This document shows, piece after piece, positions 7,345 to 17,257 of a stretch of DNA of 64,000 nucleotides. The notes under the pieces are model-generated. The model searched no databases. It worked only from the letters and a program-made list of their open reading frames with translations, and was not told the origin of the DNA. The DNA lies in NCBI RefSeq assembly GCF_030163755.1, contig NZ_JASJOE010000004.1, positions 1 through 64,000 on the forward strand, read 5' to 3'. This DNA is from Roseicyclus amphidinii (GTDB lineage: Bacteria; Pseudomonadota; Alphaproteobacteria; Rhodobacterales; Rhodobacteraceae). Positions within the stretch are counted from its first letter, which is position 1. Each line of letters begins with the position of its first letter. A program made the translations under genes and the position numbers.

Positions 7345-9968
7345 TCCGCCGCCTCCCGCTGCGTCGCGCGCGCCAGCAATGCCGCGATCTCGGGCCGGCA
7401 GGAGCCACAATTCGTGCCCGCGTCCAGCGCCGCGCCCACGGCCTCGACGCTCATCAGGCCGCGCGTCTCGATCCCCGTGACGATGGTGTTGATCCCGATC
7501 CCGAAACAGGCGCAAAGAACCGGCCCGGGGTCGGGCATATCCGCCGGCGGGCGGCCCGTCAGCGCGCCCTGCGCCGCCGTTCCGGGCAGGGTGGCAAGGT
7601 AGTCGCGCATCACCGCCACGGGTCGGGGGGCCACGAAAAGCGCTGCCATCAGCCGTCCGCCCTGCATCATGGCGATCCGCGCCGTGCCGCGCGCCGCGTC
7701 CTCCAGCATGGTCACATCCGCCTGCGGCAGGTCGAACAGGCGCCGCGCCTCGGCCTCCCAGTCTTGGGGCACCGCGTATCCGGCCAATTCGGCGCGGAAC
7801 CCTCCTCGGGTGGTGGCCAGTGCCCAATAGGCGCTGGCGGCCCGGATCGGCCCGGCCGAGACCGCAAAGCCGTACCACGCGGCCTGCATCCGGCGCACCG
7901 CCACGACGGACGCCTTGCTTTCCGGCTGCCCCGACACCGGATCCGTTGCCGCCGCGACCAGCGCATCGATGCGGCCCGACGGCGCGGTTTCGCCTGTCCA
8001 GTGGATCGGTGCGAAGAGCTGCCCCCTTTGCACCGCATCGGTGACCCTGACCCGCAGGATCGCCCGGCCATGGGCGCTCTCCACCTCGGCCAGATCCGCC
8101 GCCGCCAGCCCCAGCCGCGCCGCGTCGGTGGGGTGGATGTCGAGAAACGGCTCGGCCAGATGCGCCGACAGCTTCGCACTCAGCCCCGTGCGCGTCATCG
8201 TGTGCCACTGGTCGCGCACCCGGCCCGTGTTCAGCCGGAAGGGATAGGTGGCCGAGGGCGCTGCCGCCGGCGCGCGCGTGGCGACCGGCATCAGCCGCGC
8301 CTTGCCGTCGCCATGAAAGAACGCCCCGTCACCGAAGAACCGCCCGCCCTCGCGGGTCGCCGTGACCGGCCAGCGCGTGGGCGACAGCGCGTCGTATTCC
8401 GCATCATCCAGCCCCGAGAGGCCCGAAATGTCGAAATCCCGCCCGAACCGCCCCGCGATCCCCGACAGCGCCGCATATTCACGAAAGATCTCGGCCGGGC
8501 CCGCATAGTCGAAGGCCGCAGGCCACCCCATCCGGCGACCCACCTCGGCCAGCATCGCCCAATCGGGCCGCGCAACGCCCGGCGCGGGCAACACCGCCCG
8601 CTGTCGGCTGATCGTCCGGTCCGAGTTCGTGACCGTCCCGTCCTTCTCGGCCCAGGCCGTGGCGGGCAACAGCACATGCGCCAGCCGCGCGGTATCCGTC
8701 GCGCCCGTCACGTCGCTGACCACCACGAAATCGCACCCGGCGATGGCCGCGCGCACGGTATCGGCCTCGGGCATCGAGACGGCGGGGTTGGTGTGGATGA
8801 CCCACAGCGCCTTGATGCGGCCATCGCCCACCGCGCGGAACATGTCGACCGCCTTCAGCCCCGGCGCATCCGGCATCGCGGGCGCCTGCCAGAACCCGCG
8901 CACGGCGGCCCGGTGATCGGCGTTCTCGAGGTCGAGGTGACAGGCCAGCATGTTCGCCAGCCCCCCAACCTCGCGCCCGCCCATCGCGTTGGGCTGCCCC
9001 GTGACCGAGAAGGGCCCCATTCCCGGCCGCCCGATCCGCCCGGTCGCCAGATGGCAGTTCAGGATCGCATTCACCTTGTCGGTGCCGCTCGTCGACTGGT
9101 TCACCCCCTGGCTGTAGATCGTGACGACCCGCTCCGTCCCGATCCAGAGCCGGCAAAAGGCCGCGATCTCGGCCTCGCTCAGGCCCGTCTCTCCCCCATC
9201 GTTCATCGCCGCGCGCAGCGCATCTTCAAAGCCGGTGGTGTTGTGCAAGAAACGCTTGTCGACGGCGCCGCCCTCGTGGATCGCCCCCAAAAGCCTGTTG
9301 AACAGCGCCACGTCGCCGCCCGGCGCAATGGCCAGATGCATCTCGGCCCCGTCGCAGCTGGCGGTGCGCCGCGGGTCGATCACCACGACCTTCGTGCCGC
9401 GCGCCACCTTCGTCGCCATCACCCGCTGGTGCAGCACCGGGTGGCACCACGCCAGGTTCGATCCCACCAGCACCACGAGATCCGCTTCGTCGAGATCCTC
9501 GTAGGTGCCCGGAACCGTGTCCGTGCCGAAGGCCCGCCTGTGCCCCGCCACGCTTGACGCCATGCAAAGCCGGGAATTCGTGTCGATATTCGCCGATCCG
9601 ATGAACCCCTTCATCAGCTTGTTGGCGACATAGTAATCCTCGGTCAGCAACTGGCCCGAGACGTAGAAGGCCACGCTGTCCGGCCCATGTTCCGCGATAC
9701 TTGCCGCGAACCTGTCCGCCACCAGCTGCAGCGCCGCGTCCCAGCCGGTCTCGACCCCGCCCACCATCGGCGCGCGCAACCTGTGGCCCAGTCCCACGGT
9801 CTCGCCCAGAGCAGAGCCTTTGGAACAGAGCCGCCCGAAATTCGCCGGATGCTCCGGGTCGCCCCGCACGATCACGCCGCCCGCCCCGTCGGGCCGCAGC
9901 AGCACCCCGCAGCCCACTCCGCAATAGGGGCAGGTGGATCGTGCCTCGGGCAGGGCGGTCCTGTCCAT
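7341..9968 (-). CDS. nasA: Assimilatory nitrate reductase, large catalytic subunit
   Basis: 875 residues. Reduces nitrate to nitrite in the cytoplasm with a molybdopterin-guanine-dinucleotide cofactor. The [4Fe-4S] motif is at the N-terminus (CPYCGVGC at 13-20 with the fourth Cys in LCSKGS near 48). Molybdopterin-binding blocks follow (SRLCMASSVAGH, VIDPRRTASCDGAEMH, QGVNQSTSGTDKVNAI), then a C-terminal MoPterin dinucleotide-binding domain (LNTGRVRDQWHTMTRTG). The extreme C-terminus adds a BFD-type [2Fe-2S] domain (CACF...TNCGSC), usual for NasA forms that take electrons from NADH-linked partners. No separate NasB was seen nearby. The start overlaps the nirD stop by one base. Confidence 0.95.
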   Translation of the reverse strand: MDRTALPEARSTCPYCGVGCGVLLRPDGAGGVIVRGDPEHPANFGRLCSKGSALGETVGLGHRLRAPMVGGVETGWDAALQLVADRFAASIAEHGPDSVAFYVSGQLLTEDYYVANKLMKGFIGSANIDTNSRLCMASSVAGHRRAFGTDTVPGTYEDLDEADLVVLVGSNLAWCHPVLHQRVMATKVARGTKVVVIDPRRTASCDGAEMHLAIAPGGDVALFNRLLGAIHEGGAVDKRFLHNTTGFEDALRAAMNDGGETGLSEAEIAAFCRLWIGTERVVTIYSQGVNQSTSGTDKVNAILNCHLATGRIGRPGMGPFSVTGQPNAMGGREVGGLANMLACHLDLENADHRAAVRGFWQAPAMPDAPGLKAVDMFRAVGDGRIKALWVIHTNPAVSMPEADTVRAAIAGCDFVVVSDVTGATDTARLAHVLLPATAWAEKDGTVTNSDRTISRQRAVLPAPGVARPDWAMLAEVGRRMGWPAAFDYAGPAEIFREYAALSGIAGRFGRDFDISGLSGLDDAEYDALSPTRWPVTATREGGRFFGDGAFFHGDGKARLMPVATRAPAAAPSATYPFRLNTGRVRDQWHTMTRTGLSAKLSAHLAEPFLDIHPTDAARLGLAAADLAEVESAHGRAILRVRVTDAVQRGQLFAPIHWTGETAPSGRIDALVAAATDPVSGQPESKASVVAVRRMQAAWYGFAVSAGPIRAASAYWALATTRGGFRAELAGYAVPQDWEAEARRLFDLPQADVTMLEDAARGTARIAMMQGGRLMAALFVAPRPVAVMRDYLATLPGTAAQGALTGRPPADMPDPGPVLCACFGIGINTIVTGIETRGLMSVEAVGAALDAGTNCGSCRPEIAALLARATQREAAE

Positions 9969-10297
9969 CAGGCGGCACTCCTCTGACTCAGGGCGGTCCC
10001 GTCGATCAGGATGCGGCCCGCTTCGAGCCGCACGGGGTAGGTGGCGATGCGCGCATCCTCGCCCACCGCCGCCCCGGTCTCGAGGTCGAAGACCCAGTTG
10101 TGCAGCGGGCAGGTCACGCGCGTACCATGCACGATCCCCTCGGACAGCGGCCCGCCCTTGTGCGGGCAGGTGTTCGAGGCGGCAAAGACCTCCGCCTCGG
10201 CGGTGCGGAACACCGCGATGCAGCCCGCCCGCGTCCTGACCAGCCGCGCCCCTCGCAGGGGCACATCCTCGAGCGCGCCGATATCAAGCCAGGCCAT
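9968..10297 (-). CDS. nirD: Nitrite reductase small subunit (Rieske-type)
   Basis: 109 residues. Partner of NirB in NAD(P)H-dependent nitrite reduction to ammonia. The Rieske-like core shows CPHKGGPLSEG and CPLHNWVFDLETG, so the four cluster ligands (2 Cys, 2 His) are present, unlike some NirD proteins that have lost them. Start chosen at ATG 10297, preceded by AAGGGG; the reading back to 10321 adds a basic tail and covers the ribosome site. It follows nirB after a 96-base gap that holds a hairpin repeat. Confidence 0.92.
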   Translation of the reverse strand: MAWLDIGALEDVPLRGARLVRTRAGCIAVFRTAEAEVFAASNTCPHKGGPLSEGIVHGTRVTCPLHNWVFDLETGAAVGEDARIATYPVRLEAGRILIDGTALSQRSAA

Positions 10298-10309
10298 CGC
10301 CCATCCCCT

Positions 10310-10366
10310 TCTTCGTTTCAAAAATATCCCGGCGGAGCGCGCGGGGGCCGGCCCCCTCGCACGGGT
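10310..10366 (+). repeat. Intergenic repeat with GGGGGCC/GGCCCCC hairpin, copy 1
   Basis: Between nirB and nirD. Reads CTTCGTTTCAAAAATA, then CCCGGCGG, then a GGGGGCC/GGCCCCC palindrome. The same order of blocks occurs on the minus strand at 40,945-40,998 after argD. Such elements are common between Rhodobacterales genes. Here it may act as an mRNA stem-loop setting the nirB/nirD ratio. Confidence 0.5.
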
Positions 10367-10393
10367 CGGCGCCGAAAGCGGCGAAACCCCCGC

Positions 10394-12835
10394 TCATTCG
10401 GCGGCCTCCAGCGTCAGATCTGCCAGCGGCGCATAGCCTGCAGCCTTCGTGGCCGCATGCTCGGCCCAGGGGTCCTTGCGGTAGATGCCTTGGCTCACCT
10501 CGAAGGCCGCGATCAGCCGCGCGCGTTCCTCCAGATCGTCGACCACTCGCGCCTTGACCCAGTCGAGGCCCACCTTGGCGACCCATTTGTAGGGCCGGTC
10601 GAGGTACTTGGCGTTCTCCCGATAGAGCTGGATGAAGGCCACCGTCAGGTCGATCGCCTCCTGTTCGGTCGGCACATCGGCCAGCCGCTCGGTCTCCTTC
10701 ACATCCATGCCCGCGGCCCCCGCGACGCCCACCTGGTAGCCGCTGTCGACGCAGACGATGCCCACATCCTTGCAGGTCGCCTCGGCGCAGTTGCGCGGGC
10801 AGCCCGAGACCGCCAGTTTCACCTTGTGCGGCGTCCACGACCCCCAGAGCAGCTTTTCCAGCTTGATGCCGAGGCCGGTGGAATCCTGCGTTCCGAACCG
10901 GCAATGGTCGGTACCGACGCAAGTCTTCACCGTCCTCAGCCCCTTGGAATAGGCATGGCCGGAAACAAGCCCCGCGCGGTTCAGATCGGCCCAGATCGCG
11001 GGCAGGTCCTCGCCCCGAACACCCAGCAGGTCGATGCGCTGGCCGCCCGTGACCTTGACCGTCGGCACCTTGTACTTGTCGGCGGCATCCGCGATGGCGC
11101 GCAGCTCGTCGGGCGTCGTGATCCCGCCCCACATGCGCGGCACGACCGAGAATGTTCCGTCTTTCTGGATGTTTGCGTGGCGACGTTCATTCACGAACCG
11201 GCTTTGCGGGTCGTCCTGGTAGTCCAGCGGCCAATCGGCCAGCAGGTAGAAATTGATGGCCGGGCGGCAGACATGGCAGCCGTTGCGCGTTGCCCAGCCC
11301 AGTTCCTGCCACACCGCCTCCTGGCTCTTCAGGGGCATGGTCTTGATCAGCCGCCTGACATCCTCGTGCGTGTGATCGGTGCAGCCGCAGATGGGCTGCG
11401 CCGCGGGCTTCCGGAACGCATCGCCGAGCGTCACCTGCAGCAATTGCTCCACCAGCCCCGTGCAGGTGCCGCAGGACGCGCTGGCCTTGGTCGTGGCGCG
11501 CACTGCACCCAGATCGACCGCCCCGCCCTCGATGGCGGCCACGATCCTGCCCTTGCAAATGCCGTTGCAGCCGCAAATCTCCGCCTCAGGCGGCAAGGCT
11601 GCAACGGCCGACAGAGGGTCCGCCGGGTTGCCCCCCTGGTAGGCGGGCCCGAAGATCAGCGTCTCGCGCATCTCCTCGATGTCGGTTCCGTCCTTGATCA
11701 GCCCGAAGAACCAGTTGCCGTCAGCGGTGTCGCCATACATCACCGCACCGACCAGCCGGTCTTCCTCGATAACCAGCCGCTTGTAGATGCCGCGGGCGGG
11801 ATCGCGGAAGACGATATCCTCGCGCCCCGGTCCGTCCCGGAAATCGCCCGCGCTGAACAGGTCGCATCCGGTGACCTTGAGCTTGGTCGCCACATCTCTG
11901 ACAACGAACGCATTTTCGCGCTCGATCAGACCGTCTGCCACGACCTTCGCCTGGTCATAGAGCGGTGCCACCAGCCCGAAGAGATGCCCGTCGAATTCCA
12001 CGCACTCCCCAACCGCGTAGATATCGGGGTCGCTCACGCTCTGCATCTGGGCGTTCACCACGATGCCTCGCCCGACACTCAGCCCCGCATCATTGGCAAG
12101 CCGCGTCTCGGGCCGGATGCCGACCGCCATGACCACCAGATCGGCGGGCAGGGTCGTGCCGTCCTCCAGCAGCACCGCCTCGGCCCGATCCTCGCCCAGG
12201 ATCGCCTTGGTCGAGGCGCGGGTCAGCACCTTGATGCCCTTGGCCTCCAGATCCTTCTTCAGCAGGTAGCCGGCCGCCTCGTCCAGCTGGCGTTCCATCA
12301 GGTGACCCATCAGGTGAACGACGCTCACCCGCATCCCCCTCAGCGCCAGCCCCGCGGCGGCTTCCAGCCCCAGCAGGCCGCCGCCGATGACAACGGCCGT
12401 GCCGCCGCGCTCGGCTGCCGCCACCATCGCGTTTGTGTCGTCAAGATCGCGGTAGGTGATGACACCCGGCAGGTCGCGGCCCGGCACGGGGATGATGAAG
12501 GGCGCCGATCCCGTCGCGATCAGGAGCTTGTCATAGGCCACCGTGCCCTGTTGCCCGGTGACCGTCTTGGTCGCCCGGTCGATGGCGACGACATGTTCGC
12601 CGAACCGGCAGGTGATGCCGCGCTCGGCATACCAGGCGTCGTCATGGGTGACGATCTCGGCATAGCTCTTCTCGCCCGACAGCACGGGCGACAGCATGAT
12701 CCGGTTGTAATTTCCCCGCGGCTCCGCGTTGAAGAGCGTGATGTCCCACGCGTCGGGCGCTCCGTCGGTCAGGTGTTCCAGCACCCGGCCACTGGCCATG
12801 CCCGCGCCGATGACGACGAGTTTCCGCTTGCCCAT
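10394..12835 (-). CDS. nirB: Nitrite reductase [NAD(P)H], large subunit
   Basis: 813 residues. Six-electron reduction of nitrite to ammonia using FAD, Fe-S centres and siroheme. N-terminal FAD/NAD-binding part (VVIGAGMASG at 6-15, VVIGGGLLGLEAAAGL near 148). A BFD-like [2Fe-2S] domain follows (CGCNGICKG and SCGTCTG near 415-460), with a second Cys cluster (CGCTDH, GCHVCRP). The C-terminal siroheme/[4Fe-4S] domain has TCVGTDHCRFG and SGCPRNCAEA (four ligand Cys). Start: ATG 12835 with GGAG eight bases upstream and the usual MGKRKLVVIG opening. A GTG at 12844 that overlaps the upstream stop is possible but has no spaced ribosome site. Confidence 0.95.
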   Translation of the reverse strand: MGKRKLVVIGAGMASGRVLEHLTDGAPDAWDITLFNAEPRGNYNRIMLSPVLSGEKSYAEIVTHDDAWYAERGITCRFGEHVVAIDRATKTVTGQQGTVAYDKLLIATGSAPFIIPVPGRDLPGVITYRDLDDTNAMVAAAERGGTAVVIGGGLLGLEAAAGLALRGMRVSVVHLMGHLMERQLDEAAGYLLKKDLEAKGIKVLTRASTKAILGEDRAEAVLLEDGTTLPADLVVMAVGIRPETRLANDAGLSVGRGIVVNAQMQSVSDPDIYAVGECVEFDGHLFGLVAPLYDQAKVVADGLIERENAFVVRDVATKLKVTGCDLFSAGDFRDGPGREDIVFRDPARGIYKRLVIEEDRLVGAVMYGDTADGNWFFGLIKDGTDIEEMRETLIFGPAYQGGNPADPLSAVAALPPEAEICGCNGICKGRIVAAIEGGAVDLGAVRATTKASASCGTCTGLVEQLLQVTLGDAFRKPAAQPICGCTDHTHEDVRRLIKTMPLKSQEAVWQELGWATRNGCHVCRPAINFYLLADWPLDYQDDPQSRFVNERRHANIQKDGTFSVVPRMWGGITTPDELRAIADAADKYKVPTVKVTGGQRIDLLGVRGEDLPAIWADLNRAGLVSGHAYSKGLRTVKTCVGTDHCRFGTQDSTGLGIKLEKLLWGSWTPHKVKLAVSGCPRNCAEATCKDVGIVCVDSGYQVGVAGAAGMDVKETERLADVPTEQEAIDLTVAFIQLYRENAKYLDRPYKWVAKVGLDWVKARVVDDLEERARLIAAFEVSQGIYRKDPWAEHAATKAAGYAPLADLTLEAAE

Positions 12836-12840
12836 CCCGA

Positions 12841-14547
12841 TCACTCCGCCGCGATGGCCTTGGGGTCTTTCGCCCCCTCGGCCGCCTCACCGTTTCCCGC
12901 CGCCGCCTTGGGCTTCGGGGTCGCGCCATGTTCGTATTCCTCAAGGAAATCGAGCACCTCCTGCCGGTAGGCGTAGTAGTCGGGGTGCTCCAGCAGCGCC
13001 TTGCGCGTGCGCGGCCGAGGCAGGTCGACCTGCGTGATCTTGCCGATCGTGGCGCGCGGACCGTTCGTCATCATCACCACCCTGTCGGCAAGCAGGATCG
13101 CCTCGTCCACGTCATGCGTCACGCAGATCGCCGTCACCTTGGTGCGGCTCCATACCTCCATCAGCACTTCCTGCAATTCCCAGCGCGTCAGGCTGTCCAG
13201 CATCCCGAAGGGCTCATCCAGAAGCAGCAACTTTGGGCTGAGCGCAAAGGCCCGCGCGATCCCCACCCGCTGCTTCATCCCGTTCGACAGATCGCTGGCG
13301 AGCTTGTCCATCGCATCGGCCAGACCCACCCGTTCCAGGTAGTATTCGACCACGTCCTGCCGCTCGGCCCGCGAGGCGCCGGGATAGACCTTGTCGACAC
13401 CGACCGCGACATTCTCCTTGGCGGTCAGCCACGGGAACAGCGAAGGCGACTGGAACACCACCGCGCGTTCGGGGTCGGCACCCCTGACCTCCATCCCGTC
13501 GAGCTTGATTGCCCCTTTCGACACCTCGTTCAGACCCGCCACCATGGTCAGCGCGGTGGATTTCCCGCAGCCCGAATGCCCGATCAGGCTGATGAACTCG
13601 CCCTTCCTGAGCTTCAGGTCGAACTCCTCGACCACCGTCAGCGGCCCCTTGGGGGTGGGGTAGATCTTGTGAACGCGCGAGAATTCCAGGTATTTCTCGT
13701 CCAGTGCCGATTGCGCCGCCGTGGCGACCGCCCGCGGCACGCCATGGATCGGTGTCACATCGGGCAAGTGCCGCGTGCCTTCCACCTTCGCCTCGATCCC
13801 CACATCCATCAGATAGGTCGTCACCTGCGCCCTGAGCCGCTTGAAGGTCGCGTCGTGGTTCATCGCGATCCTGTCGCGGGGGCGGGGGATCTCCACCTTG
13901 ATCGGCTCGGCCAGCGTCCCGTCGGGGTTCAGCGGAATGATCCGGTCGGCCAGCAGGATCGCCTCGTCCACGTCATTGGTGATCAGGACACAGGTCTTCT
14001 TGTCGGCCTCCCAGATCTTCTCGATCTCTTCGGCAAGGTTCCCGCGCGTCAGCGCATCGAGCGCGCTCAGCGGCTCGTCCAGCAGCAGCATCTCGGGGTC
14101 CATCGCCAGCGCGCGCGCCACGTTCACCCGCTGACGCATCCCGCCCGACAGCTCGGCCGGGCGCCGTCCGGCCGCATGGCTCAATCCCACCATGCCCACG
14201 TAATGCGCGACCTTCGCCGCCCGCTCGGCCTTGGACAGCCCGGGGAACATCGTGTCGACCGCAAGGCCCACATTCCCGGTCACCGTCAGCCAGGGCATCA
14301 GCGAGTAGTTCTGAAAGATCACGCCGCGTTCGGGCCCCGGTTCGGTCACAGGCTTTCCCTTGAACAGGACCTCGCCCTTGGTGGGCATCTCGAGGCCCGC
14401 CATCAGGTTGATCAGCGTCGTCTTGCCGGTGCCCGAAAAGCCGAGCAGCACCAGGAACTCGCCTTCCTCGACGGCAAGGTCGATGTCCTTCAGCACCGGC
14501 GTCTCGCCGTAGCTCTTGAACACGGATTTCAGGTTTAGAAATGCCAT
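12841..14547 (-). CDS. nrtCD: Nitrate ABC transporter, fused double ATPase (NrtC/NrtD type)
   Basis: 568 residues containing two complete ABC ATPase domains in tandem. The first has Walker [11 protein letters not shown] (near 39), signature LSGGMRQR and Walker B LLLDEP. The second has Walker [11 protein letters not shown] (near 325), signature LSNGMKQR and LLLDEPFG. Cyanobacteria use two ATPases, NrtC (with a binding-protein-like tail) and NrtD; here they are one chain and the NrtC-type sensing domain is missing. Energises NrtA/NrtB nitrate import. Start at ATG 14547; reading back to TTG 14562 would overlap nrtB without a better ribosome site. Confidence 0.9.
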   Translation of the reverse strand: MAFLNLKSVFKSYGETPVLKDIDLAVEEGEFLVLLGFSGTGKTTLINLMAGLEMPTKGEVLFKGKPVTEPGPERGVIFQNYSLMPWLTVTGNVGLAVDTMFPGLSKAERAAKVAHYVGMVGLSHAAGRRPAELSGGMRQRVNVARALAMDPEMLLLDEPLSALDALTRGNLAEEIEKIWEADKKTCVLITNDVDEAILLADRIIPLNPDGTLAEPIKVEIPRPRDRIAMNHDATFKRLRAQVTTYLMDVGIEAKVEGTRHLPDVTPIHGVPRAVATAAQSALDEKYLEFSRVHKIYPTPKGPLTVVEEFDLKLRKGEFISLIGHSGCGKSTALTMVAGLNEVSKGAIKLDGMEVRGADPERAVVFQSPSLFPWLTAKENVAVGVDKVYPGASRAERQDVVEYYLERVGLADAMDKLASDLSNGMKQRVGIARAFALSPKLLLLDEPFGMLDSLTRWELQEVLMEVWSRTKVTAICVTHDVDEAILLADRVVMMTNGPRATIGKITQVDLPRPRTRKALLEHPDYYAYRQEVLDFLEEYEHGATPKPKAAAGNGEAAEGAKDPKAIAAE

Positions 14548-14558
14548 GGTCCCGGCCC

Positions 14559-15629
14559 TCAACGGTTGTTGGTGAAGGTGAAGAGCGACTGGATCGTGTA
14601 CATCAGCCGGTCCAGCAGGAAGCCGATGATGCCGATGGTGAAGACCGCCACCATGATCCGGCCCAGGCTGTCGGAAGACCCGTTCTGGAATTCGTCCCAG
14701 ACGAATTTGCCAAGGCCGGGGTTCTGCGCCAGCATCTCGGCGGCGATCAGCACCATCCAGCCCACGCCCAGCGACAGGCGCAGACCCGTGAAGATCAACG
14801 GCAGGGCCGAGGGCAGGACCAGCTTCCGGATCTTGGTCCAGGTGCCCATCTTCAGCACCTTCGACACGTTCACCAGGTCCTTGTCGATGCTCGCCACACC
14901 CAGTGCCGTGTTGATCAGCGTGGGCCAGAGCGAACAGAGCGTCACGGTGATCGCCGAAACGAGAAAGCTTTTCTCGAACCAGCCGTCATCGGTGACATAG
15001 ACAGCCGAGACCACGATCGAAACGATGGGCAGCCAGGCCAGCGGGCTGACCGGCTTGAACACCTGGACCAGCGGGTTCAGCGCGGCATTGGCCGTCTGGC
15101 TGAGGCCCGCCATGATGCCCAGTGGCACCGCCACGATGGTGGCCAGCAGGAACCCGAAGAAAACCGTCCCGATCGAGGTCCAGATCTGCTGGTAAAAGGT
15201 CGGCGCGCCGGTGAACTCGCGGTAGCGCGGCTCTTCCCCCGCGGCGATGCGCTCGGCATTGCGCTCATCCTGTCGGGCGTAGAAATCGGCGGCGCGCTCG
15301 CGGTTTCGGATCGCGTCCTCGTTGAGGCCCACAGCCTGTTCCCAGACCTGCGCCGGCCCGGGAATGGCACCGAGCGAGGTCTGCACCTGAGGGGCAAGCG
15401 TGCCCCACAGCACCAGAAAGCCCAGGATCGCCAGTACGGGCACACCCAGCAGGCGCCAGATCTCGCCCATCTGGGCCTTGGGATTGTCGCCCGCCCCGAT
15501 CCGCAAGACGGGCGTGATCCAGGCAAGGCCCAGAACCCGGAACCAGGTGTCGGCCTTGGTGATGACGGCAAAGCGGCGCTCACGGCGCGCTTCGCGCTCG
15601 GCATCGAAATTCGGGTCTACGGTGGTCAT
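14559..15629 (-). CDS. nrtB: Nitrate ABC transporter permease
   Basis: 356 residues. Inner-membrane subunit of the nitrate importer, binding-protein-dependent permease family. A long charged N-terminal cytoplasmic stretch (about 60 residues) and a periplasmic insert (about 95-155, rich in Glu/Arg) precede the conserved transmembrane core, which has the ATPase-coupling loop ([22 protein letters not shown], an EAA-type motif). Sits between nrtA (163 bases away) and nrtCD (11 bases). Confidence 0.9.
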   Translation of the reverse strand: MTTVDPNFDAEREARRERRFAVITKADTWFRVLGLAWITPVLRIGAGDNPKAQMGEIWRLLGVPVLAILGFLVLWGTLAPQVQTSLGAIPGPAQVWEQAVGLNEDAIRNRERAADFYARQDERNAERIAAGEEPRYREFTGAPTFYQQIWTSIGTVFFGFLLATIVAVPLGIMAGLSQTANAALNPLVQVFKPVSPLAWLPIVSIVVSAVYVTDDGWFEKSFLVSAITVTLCSLWPTLINTALGVASIDKDLVNVSKVLKMGTWTKIRKLVLPSALPLIFTGLRLSLGVGWMVLIAAEMLAQNPGLGKFVWDEFQNGSSDSLGRIMVAVFTIGIIGFLLDRLMYTIQSLFTFTNNR

Positions 15630-15684
15630 TTCTCGCGTCCTTTTCTGCGGCGCAGCATGGGTGGCGCAAAGGGGCGGGGCAGAC

Positions 15685-15731
15685 GCGTGTATGTACAGGG
15701 TGTGTACGGCTTGTGTACGCAGTGTGCTCCG
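15685..15731 (-). repeat. Degenerate 11-bp tandem repeats between nrtA and nrtB
   Basis: Read on the minus strand the units are CTGCGTACACA, AGCCGTACACA and CCCTGTACATA, each 11 bp. They share the CGTACACA core and the period of the repeats near 1,790-1,823. The site lies in the 163-base gap inside the nitrate operon. It could be a protein-binding array, an internal promoter element or a dispersed repeat. Confidence 0.5.
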
Positions 15732-15792
15732 CCCATTTTTTGGGCAGATCTGCGGGCACGTGTCGTCGCACCCGCAGCATGTTCGGTAGCGG

Positions 15793-17148
15793 TCAGCCTT
15801 GCACCTCGCCGTCGATCACCAGCTGTTCGCCGGATAGGCCGATCGGGAAGCTGTCGATGTACGCGTTGGGCGTGCGACCGTCATAGGGGATGCCGTCGAT
15901 CAGATCGGTCGCCACCGCGCGGAACCCGTCGCTGTTCCATGGGAAGTCTTCTTCGCTGGCCAGCCCGTCCTCGACCAGGCTGCGCGCGGCCTCCAGGTAG
16001 ATGTCGGGGCGATAGACCGAGCGCGCGACCTCGTGATACCACTCGTCGCTCTGCGGTTCCGAGATCTGGCCCCAGCGGCGCATCTGGGTCAGGTACCAGA
16101 CCGCGTCCGAGTAGTAGGGATAGGTCGCGTAGTAGCGGAAAAAGACGTTGAAATCGGGAACGTCACGGACATCGCCAGGCTCGTATTCGAACGTGCCGGT
16201 CATCGAGGCAGCGATGGTTTCCACATCCGCGCCCACATATTCGGGGTAGGACAGGATCTCGACCGCTTCCATCCGGTTGGCGTTGTCGTCTGCATCCAGC
16301 CACATGGCAGCCCGGATCAGGGCGCGCACGATGGCCTGCGTTGTGTTGGGATTTTCTTCGACGAATTCAGCGGTCAGGCCAAAGACCTTTTCGGGGTTGT
16401 TCGGCCAGATCTCGTAATCCGTGATAACCGCCACGCCGATGCCGCGCTGCACGGCGGCCTGGTTCCACGGTTCGCCCACGCAATAGCCGAAGATCGTGCC
16501 CGCTTCGAGCGTTGCGGGCATCTGCGGCGGCGGCGTGACGCTCAGGAACACGTCCGCATCGATCTGTCCGCTGATGTCGTCTGGGCTATAAAAGCCGGGG
16601 TGCAGACCGCCTGCGGCCAGCCAGTAGCGCAGCTCGTAATTGTGGGTCGAGACCGGGAAGACCATGCCCATGTCGAAGCGGATGCCGTCGTCGCGGAACT
16701 GCTCGACCACGGGCGCCAAGGCTTCGGCGCTGATCGGGTGTTGCGGGCGGCCGTCGGGCATCGACGGGATGTGCGGGCGCATCAGCTCCCACACCTCGTT
16801 CGACACGGTGATGCCGTTGCCGTTCAGGTCCATCGAAAAAGGGGTGACGATATGCGCCTCGGTGCCGTAGCCGATGGTCGCCGCGATAGGCTGCCCGGCC
16901 AACATGTGCGCTCCGTCGAGCGTGCCGTCGATGACGCCATCGAGCAGGACGCGCCAGTTGGCCTGCGCCTCGAGCGTGACGAAAAGGCCTTCGTCCTCGA
17001 AATAGCCGCGTTCGTAGGCGATGGCGAGCGGCGCCATGTCGGTCAGCTTGATGAAGCCGAACGTCAGTTCATCGACCTCGAGATCCTGCGCCGCAAGCGG
17101 TCCGGCGAGGGCCGTCGTGGCGACGAGCGTTACGATGAGGTGTTTCAT
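15793..17148 (-). CDS. nrtA: Nitrate-binding protein of the ABC importer
   Basis: 451 residues. Periplasmic nitrate receptor of the NrtA/CmpA family. Residues 1-21 are a Sec signal peptide (MKHLIV...PLAAQ). The body has the family's ligand-pocket texture ([50 protein letters not shown]). No lipobox, so it is probably soluble. Start at ATG 17148 with AGGAGA nine bases upstream; an open frame running further back crosses the leader and is not coding. First structural gene after the antitermination leader. Confidence 0.93.
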   Translation of the reverse strand: MKHLIVTLVATTALAGPLAAQDLEVDELTFGFIKLTDMAPLAIAYERGYFEDEGLFVTLEAQANWRVLLDGVIDGTLDGAHMLAGQPIAATIGYGTEAHIVTPFSMDLNGNGITVSNEVWELMRPHIPSMPDGRPQHPISAEALAPVVEQFRDDGIRFDMGMVFPVSTHNYELRYWLAAGGLHPGFYSPDDISGQIDADVFLSVTPPPQMPATLEAGTIFGYCVGEPWNQAAVQRGIGVAVITDYEIWPNNPEKVFGLTAEFVEENPNTTQAIVRALIRAAMWLDADDNANRMEAVEILSYPEYVGADVETIAASMTGTFEYEPGDVRDVPDFNVFFRYYATYPYYSDAVWYLTQMRRWGQISEPQSDEWYHEVARSVYRPDIYLEAARSLVEDGLASEEDFPWNSDGFRAVATDLIDGIPYDGRTPNAYIDSFPIGLSGEQLVIDGEVQG

Positions 17149-17170
17149 TGTCGCATGTCTCCTGTTTGGT

Positions 17171-17201
17171 GTCCGGCGGGGAGAAGGGGGGAGTGCCGGA
17201 C
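17171..17201 (-). promoter_or_regulatory. Hairpin just upstream of the nrtA ribosome site
   Basis: A 7-bp perfect stem (GTCCGGC with GCCGGAC) encloses a purine/pyrimidine-biased 17-base loop, between the leader terminator and the AGGAGA of nrtA. It may stabilise the 5' end of the read-through mRNA. Function inferred only. Confidence 0.4.
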
Positions 17202-17208
17202 CAATGAC

Positions 17209-17257
17209 AAAAAGCCGCTGACCATGCCGCCTGCTGGCAACACGATCGAGCGGCTTT
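17209..17257 (-). terminator. Leader terminator of the nitrate operon
   Basis: On the minus strand AAAGCCGCT (17257-17249) pairs with AGCGGCTTT (17219-17211), continuing into five U (17213-17209). That is a 9-bp stem with a 29-base loop ahead of nrtA. Its 5' arm is made from the loop and 3' arm of the hexaloop hairpin at 17247-17262, so the two structures cannot coexist. This is the off state expected for NasT-controlled antitermination. Confidence 0.8.
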
